Part shown: positions 21,192-25,477 of the stretch, one piece after another | Layout of the letters: every line of letters begins with the position of its first letter | How positions within the stretch are numbered: the first letter of the stretch is position 1 | Notes under the pieces: generated by a model | Databases searched by the model: none | Told to the model about the DNA's origin: nothing | The model's input: the letters and a program-made list of their open reading frames with translations, nothing else | Translations under genes and position numbers: made by a program | Assembly (NCBI GenBank): GCA_963608705.1 | Contig: CAVDHB010000037.1 | Span: 1-25,477, forward strand | Length of the DNA stretch: 25,477 nt | Reading direction: 5' to 3' | Source of the DNA: CAVDHB01 sp963608705 | GTDB lineage: Bacteria; Bacteroidota; Bacteroidia; Bacteroidales; Bacteroidaceae

Positions 21192-22538
21192 TTATTTCTC
21201 CTTGGCGATTCTTTCTTTGATAGCTTTGGACTCAGCCTCATAGCCCGGTTTGTCCAACAAGGCGAACATATTCTTCTTGTAGGCTTCCACACCTGGCTGG
21301 TTGAAGGCGTTCACGCCTAACAGTTGGCCGCTGATACCGCAGGCTTTCTCGAAGAAGTAAATCAGCTGTCCCAGGTAGTATTCGTTCAGTTGAGGTACGC
21401 TGACACGGATGTTGGGTACACCACCGTCCACGTGTGCCAGTTGCACTCCCAGTTCGGCCATCTTGTTGATTTGGTCAATACGCTTGCCTGCGAGGAAGTT
21501 CAGTCCGTCCAGGTTCTCTGCGTCAGAGGGTACAGTGAGCGCTTTGTTCGGTTCTTCAATAGAGATAACCGTCTCGAAGATGGTGCGTTCACCCTGCTGA
21601 ATCCACTGTCCCATGGAGTGCAAGTCTGTGGTGAAATCGCAAGCTGCAGGGAAGATACCCTTGTTGTCCTTGCCTTCAGACTCTCCGAAGAGCTGTTTCC
21701 ACCACTCGTTGATGTAGTGGAGTTTCGGATGGAAGTTGGCCAGAATCTCGGTCTTCTTTCCTTCCTTGTACAAGGCGTTGCGTACCACAGCGTATTGTGC
21801 GGAGATATTGTCTTTGAAAGCCACTTCGTTGGCTGTCAGTTTCTCCATGTCAGCCGCACCTTCTACCAGTTTGTCGATGTCGAATCCGGCTACGGCGATG
21901 GGCAGCAAGCCTACGGGAGTCAATACGGAGAAACGTCCGCCTACATTGTCAGGGATGACAAAGGTCTTGTAGCCTTCTTTGTCAGCCATCTTGCGTGCGG
22001 CACCCTTGCATTTGTCTGTCACACAGACAATCACTTTCTTTGCGAAGTCGGCTCCTTGCTCTGCTACCAACTGGTCTTTCAACAGACGGAAGCTCAACGC
22101 TGTCTCTGTGGTTGTTCCAGACTTAGATATATTGATGATACCGTATTTTTTGCCTTTCAGGAAGGAAGTCAACTCTGCCAGGTAGTCTTCGCTGATGTTG
22201 TTTCCGGCATACAGCACTTTTGTGCCTTGTCCGTAAGCGGAGAAAGAGCAGGAGAGCGCCTCAATCACGGCTCTTGCGCCAAGATAGCTTCCGCCGATAC
22301 CAGCGGCCACTACGAAGTCGCAGTTGTCCCGCAGCACTTTCGCTGTCTCCTTCACCTCGTTCAGGAAATCCTTGGAGATGGAAGAGGGAAGATGAATCCA
22401 ACCCAGGTAGTCGTTGCCGGGGCAAGTGCCTTCTTCCAATGCTTTCTGTGCCTCTTTAACCTTGCTTTCATAGCTGTCTACGGTTCCGTTCTGGAGGAAC
22501 TGGGCAGCTTTCTCAATTTGCAAACTGATTTGTTTCAT
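21192..22538 (-). CDS. pgi: Glucose-6-phosphate isomerase
   Basis: Pgi interconverts glucose-6-phosphate and fructose-6-phosphate in glycolysis. The 448-residue product is the short bacterial type. Visible family motifs are AAGIGGSYLGARA, NISKSGTTTETALSFR, the signature GGRFSVLTPVGLLP, GESEGKDNKG and HVDGGVPNIRV. The ATG at 22538 fits the family length. It lies 30 bases after gpsA. Confidence 0.96.
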   Translation of the reverse strand: MKQISLQIEKAAQFLQNGTVDSYESKVKEAQKALEEGTCPGNDYLGWIHLPSSISKDFLNEVKETAKVLRDNCDFVVAAGIGGSYLGARAVIEALSCSFSAYGQGTKVLYAGNNISEDYLAELTSFLKGKKYGIINISKSGTTTETALSFRLLKDQLVAEQGADFAKKVIVCVTDKCKGAARKMADKEGYKTFVIPDNVGGRFSVLTPVGLLPIAVAGFDIDKLVEGAADMEKLTANEVAFKDNISAQYAVVRNALYKEGKKTEILANFHPKLHYINEWWKQLFGESEGKDNKGIFPAACDFTTDLHSMGQWIQQGERTIFETVISIEEPNKALTVPSDAENLDGLNFLAGKRIDQINKMAELGVQLAHVDGGVPNIRVSVPQLNEYYLGQLIYFFEKACGISGQLLGVNAFNQPGVEAYKKNMFALLDKPGYEAESKAIKERIAKEK

Positions 22539-22568
22539 GACAATATGTTAAGTTTAGTTGCTTCGTTA

Positions 22569-23564
22569 TTATCTAAATGAATCCGTGAGCAGTTTTATCT
22601 CTATCTGTGGCGTGATTTTCTCGTAGAGAATGTTGTACATCGCATCCACAATGGGGAGATTCACATGGAAATGACGGTTTATTTCCTTGATACATTTGGT
22701 GCCGTAATATCCCTCGGCAATCATCTCCATCTCAATCTGCGCACTTTTCACGGAATATCCCCGTCCTATCATGGTGCCGAATATGCGGTTGCGACTGAAG
22801 TTGGAATAACTTGTCACAAGCAGGTCGCCCAAGTAAACGGAGTCGTACACGGGACATTCCAACGGAGTCACCGTATGCAGGAAACGGTACATCTCCTGCA
22901 CGGCGTTGGCAATTAACACGGCTTGGAAATTGTCGCCATATTTCAGTCCGTAGCAGACTCCCGAAGCGATGGCGTAGATGTTCTTCAATACGGAGGCGTA
23001 TTCAATGCCGAGTACATCCTGGCTTGTTTTCGTCTTCACATAGGAACAGGAGAAAATCTTCTCCAACGCCTCCGCTTTTCGTTCGTCCACGCATCCCACC
23101 GTAAGATACGTCAGTCGTTCCAACGCTATTTCCTCCGCATGAGAGGGACCTGCCAACACGGCAACTTGGTCTTCCGGCACGCTGTAGACTTGTTGGAAAT
23201 AGTCAGACACCGTGAGATTCTCTTCTGGCACAATGCCCTTGATGGCTGTCACCACGGTCTTTTCCTGCAAGTCGGCGCGGAGTTTCTTGAGATGGTTCTT
23301 TAGATAAGGAGAGGGAATGACGAAAATCAAGGTGTCCGCCTCTTCCACCACCTTGTTTATATCGGAGGAAAAGTCAATCCTGTCCGTATCGAAATGCACT
23401 CCCGTAAGGTAAGCCGGGTTATGTCCCAGCCGCTTGAAGTCTTCGATACGGTCTTCTCTGCGGATATACCAGCTGATGCGTTCCGCCTTCGCGAGAATAA
23501 TCTTCGCGATGGCAGTAGCCCAGCTTCCTCCGCCCATGACTGCTATTCTTCCGCACGTAGTCAT
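22569..23564 (-). CDS. gpsA: NAD(P)-dependent glycerol-3-phosphate dehydrogenase
   Basis: GpsA reduces dihydroxyacetone phosphate to glycerol-3-phosphate for phospholipid synthesis. The 331-residue product starts with the nucleotide-binding loop VMGGGSWATAIAKI. It continues with LIFVIPSPYLKNHL, the conserved KGI, LAGPSHAEE, the catalytic Lys region IEYASVLKNIYAIA, SGVCYGLKYGDNFQA and GDLLVTSYSNFSRNRIFG. It lies 15 bases after lysS. Confidence 0.95.
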   Translation of the reverse strand: MTTCGRIAVMGGGSWATAIAKIILAKAERISWYIRREDRIEDFKRLGHNPAYLTGVHFDTDRIDFSSDINKVVEEADTLIFVIPSPYLKNHLKKLRADLQEKTVVTAIKGIVPEENLTVSDYFQQVYSVPEDQVAVLAGPSHAEEIALERLTYLTVGCVDERKAEALEKIFSCSYVKTKTSQDVLGIEYASVLKNIYAIASGVCYGLKYGDNFQAVLIANAVQEMYRFLHTVTPLECPVYDSVYLGDLLVTSYSNFSRNRIFGTMIGRGYSVKSAQIEMEMIAEGYYGTKCIKEINRHFHVNLPIVDAMYNILYEKITPQIEIKLLTDSFR

Positions 23565-23579
23565 CTGCTTTGTGTTCTA

Positions 23580-25313
23580 TCAGCCAATTTTGGAGATGTA
23601 TGCTTTGATGTCGTCCACAGACGGTTTCGCCATCTCCAGCTTGTATTTCTTCAGAATCTCGCCAATCTGCTGTTGGATGCGCTGCGGGTTTGCCTCTTTC
23701 AAGTCGGACACGAGGTTGTAGCCTGCTTTCTGCAATACAGGTACAAGCTCTTCGGCGAATCCCAGTGCGGTGAATTTGTCCGCAGAGTCTTTCGGGATGC
23801 GTTTCTCCGGACGCATCTGCGGGAAGAACAACACTTCCTGAATCGTGGTCTGTCCTGTCATGAGCATGACAAGTCTGTCCATGCCGATGCCGATACCACT
23901 TACCGGCGGCATTCCGTATTGCAAGGCGCGGAGGAAGTCCTGGTCGATGTACATAGCCTCGTCGTCGCCTTTCTCGCTCAGACGCAGTTGTTCCTTGAAA
24001 CGCTCTTCCTGATCAATCGGGTCGTTCAGCTCGGAGTAGGCGTTGGCCAGCTCTTTACCGTTCACCATCAGTTCGAAGCGTTCTGTCAGTTCGGGATGTT
24101 CACGGTGTTTCTTTGTCAGTGGAGACATCTCGATGGGATAGTCAGTGATAAATGTGGGCTGTATGTACGTGCCTTCGCAGAAAGTGCCGAAGATTTCGTC
24201 AATCATCTTTCCTTTTCCGAAAGTCTCGTCAATACCTTCCATCTTCAGCTCTTTGCAGATTTGGCGGATTTCCTCTTCGGACTTGCCCGTCAAGTCATAG
24301 CCGGTCTTCTCCTTGATGGATTCAAGGATGGGCACTACTTTGAAAGGTGCTTTGAAGTCGATTTCATGGTCGCCCACTTTCACTTTCGTGGAACCGTTCA
24401 CGTCCATGGCGATTTTCTCGAGCAGTTGCTCGGTGTATTTCATCATCCATTTGTAGTCCTTGTACTGCACGTACAACTCCATGCAAGTGAACTCCGGGTT
24501 GTGGTTGCGGTCCATGCCCTCGTTGCGGAAGTTCTTGGAGAACTCATAAACTCCTTCAAAACCACCCACGATGAGTCGTTTCAGATACAGCTCGCAAGCG
24601 ATACGGAGATACAAGTCGATGTCCAGCGCATTGTGATGCGTGATGAATGGACGGGCAGACGCTCCTCCGGGAATCGGCTGCAGGATAGGGGTCTCTACCT
24701 CGGTATATCCGTCTTTGTCGAAGAACTCGCGCATGGACTTGAACACTTTGGAGCGTTTGATGAAGCGTTCTTTCACTCCGTCGTTCACTACCAAATCCAC
24801 ATAACGCTGGCGGTATCGCAGCTCGGGGTCGTCAAACTTGTCGTAGGCTACTCCGTCTTTGTACTTCACGATGGGCAGTGGTTTGAGGCTCTTGGAAAGC
24901 AGGGTCAGTTCTTTGGCGTGTACGCTGATTTCTCCTGTCTTCGTCTTGAACACAAAACCCTTCACACCGATGAAGTCGCCAATGTCCAGTAAGTGCTTGA
25001 ACACCTTGGTATAGAGGTCTTTGTTTTCATCCGGGCAGATTTCGTCCCGGTTCACATAGACTTGGATACGTCCTTTGGAGTCTTGTATCTCGGCGAAAGA
25101 AGCCTTTCCCATGATACGGCGGCTCATCATACGTCCTGCGATGCACACCTCGCGTGGTGTCTCTTCTCCTTCAATGAAATTTGCTTTGATTTCCGTGGAG
25201 AAAGCGTTTGTCGGATATTCTGCCGCAGGATAGGGGTTGATGCCCATTTCCCGCAACTCTTTCAGACTGTTTCTCCTCTCTATCTCTTGTTCGCTTAAAT
25301 CTAATATACTCAT
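23580..25313 (-). CDS. lysS: Lysyl-tRNA synthetase, class II
   Basis: LysRS charges tRNA(Lys). The 577-residue product has the N-terminal OB fold (VCIAGRMMSRRIMGKASFAE), then motif 1 (RQRYVDLVVND, FDKDGYTEVETPILQPIPGG), motif 2 (FRNEGMDRNHNPEFTCMELY) and motif 3 (GIGIGMDRLVMLMTG). E. coli LysS has about 505 residues; here about 70 extra residues follow motif 3 and the LFFPQMRPE end. They contain helix-hairpin-helix-like text (AEELVPVLQKAGYNLVSDLK) that may add RNA contacts. This extension is usual for Bacteroides LysRS as far as I recall. It is the first gene of lysS-gpsA-pgi. Confidence 0.96.
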   Translation of the reverse strand: MSILDLSEQEIERRNSLKELREMGINPYPAAEYPTNAFSTEIKANFIEGEETPREVCIAGRMMSRRIMGKASFAEIQDSKGRIQVYVNRDEICPDENKDLYTKVFKHLLDIGDFIGVKGFVFKTKTGEISVHAKELTLLSKSLKPLPIVKYKDGVAYDKFDDPELRYRQRYVDLVVNDGVKERFIKRSKVFKSMREFFDKDGYTEVETPILQPIPGGASARPFITHHNALDIDLYLRIACELYLKRLIVGGFEGVYEFSKNFRNEGMDRNHNPEFTCMELYVQYKDYKWMMKYTEQLLEKIAMDVNGSTKVKVGDHEIDFKAPFKVVPILESIKEKTGYDLTGKSEEEIRQICKELKMEGIDETFGKGKMIDEIFGTFCEGTYIQPTFITDYPIEMSPLTKKHREHPELTERFELMVNGKELANAYSELNDPIDQEERFKEQLRLSEKGDDEAMYIDQDFLRALQYGMPPVSGIGIGMDRLVMLMTGQTTIQEVLFFPQMRPEKRIPKDSADKFTALGFAEELVPVLQKAGYNLVSDLKEANPQRIQQQIGEILKKYKLEMAKPSVDDIKAYISKIG

Positions 25314-25337
25314 AAGTGAATTAATTCAATTTGGGGA

Positions 25338-25345
25338 CAAAATTA
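25338..25345 (-). promoter_or_regulatory. -7 box of the lysS operon promoter
   Basis: On the minus strand TAATTTTG fits TAnnTTTG and lies 24 bases before the lysS start. No matching -33 box is seen at the expected spacing. Confidence 0.5.
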
Positions 25346-25427
25346 CTGTTTTTTTCCCATAGTCTTGTGTTCCTGTACGCTAAACAATGTTTAATATGAA
25401 CTATAATAAGAAAACTGCATAGGGTTA

Positions 25428-25459
25428 ACGATAATTAGCATAATCATGCAAGTTATCGT
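25428..25459. repeat. Nested inverted repeat at the right edge
   Basis: ACGATAA (25428-25434) pairs with TTATCGT (25453-25459), and inside it GCAT pairs with ATGC around AATC. It could be an operator or part of a terminator for a gene beyond the window. No gene can be called between 25314 and the end. Confidence 0.35.
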
Positions 25460-25477
25460 GCATGGCAAGCTCGTCGG

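Noticed and set aside
21324..22580. 418-codon plus-strand frame opposite pgi
   Set aside because: It is antisense to a clear pgi gene; long antisense frames are expected from codon bias, and the product is Cys/His/Val-rich with no domain.
23394..24992. 532-codon plus-strand frame opposite gpsA and lysS
   Set aside because: It spans two well-identified genes in antisense and has the composition of a shadow frame.

Overview
The window looks like a chromosomal segment of a Bacteroides-type gut bacterium (Bacteroidota: Bacteroides, Phocaeicola or a close relative). Support comes from the RprX/RprY two-component pair, the long NusB, the nusB-yajC-ybbR-coaE order, DUF5606 and DUF3276 family proteins, and promoters of the Bacteroides form (TTTG, about 20 nt, TAnnTTTG). 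I see no tRNA, rRNA, CRISPR array, insertion sequence or integrase. The assignment rests on recognition of protein families, since no database search was possible.

Bases 1-1200 hold no convincing gene and are built of repeats: a 21-bp tandem array, two diverged copies of a segment of about 315 bp with helically spaced CTAC boxes, and a MITE-like palindromic element with 26-bp terminal inverted repeats. That element recurs intact and inverted at 6586-6697, and as broken copies near 1056 and 3686. Bases 1217-3563 carry a two-gene operon for an uncharacterised multi-pass membrane protein and a PepSY-TM-like membrane protein that looks internally duplicated.

Bases 3899-6544 are an AT-rich accessory island. 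It contains a small unknown protein, a predicted winged-helix plus PD-(D/E)XK nuclease, and a KilA-N gene cut short by an apparent TGG-to-TAG change. A divergent orphan vsr mismatch endonuclease lies beside it. This is the best candidate here for an undescribed defence or modified-DNA-sensing locus, but no methyltransferase or other partner is visible.

Bases 6803-20303 are mostly core genes. On the minus strand are nusB-yajC-ybbR-coaE and a DUF5606 gene with its own promoter. On the plus strand are a DUF3276 gene, rplY-pth-hslR-like S4 gene, and relA. Between the S4 gene and relA lies a hairpin of about 75 bp that contains the relA promoter, covers its start codon and ends in a T run, so it should stop or silence read-through transcripts. 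Then come rprY-rprX (minus), rlpA, a SPOR-type amidase, an AlaX-like tRNA editing gene, and an hsp20 gene with a near-perfect sigma-54 promoter. Bases 20376-25313 are a minus-strand series lysS-gpsA-pgi followed by a HAD phosphatase gene. The right edge (25314-25477) is the lysS upstream region.
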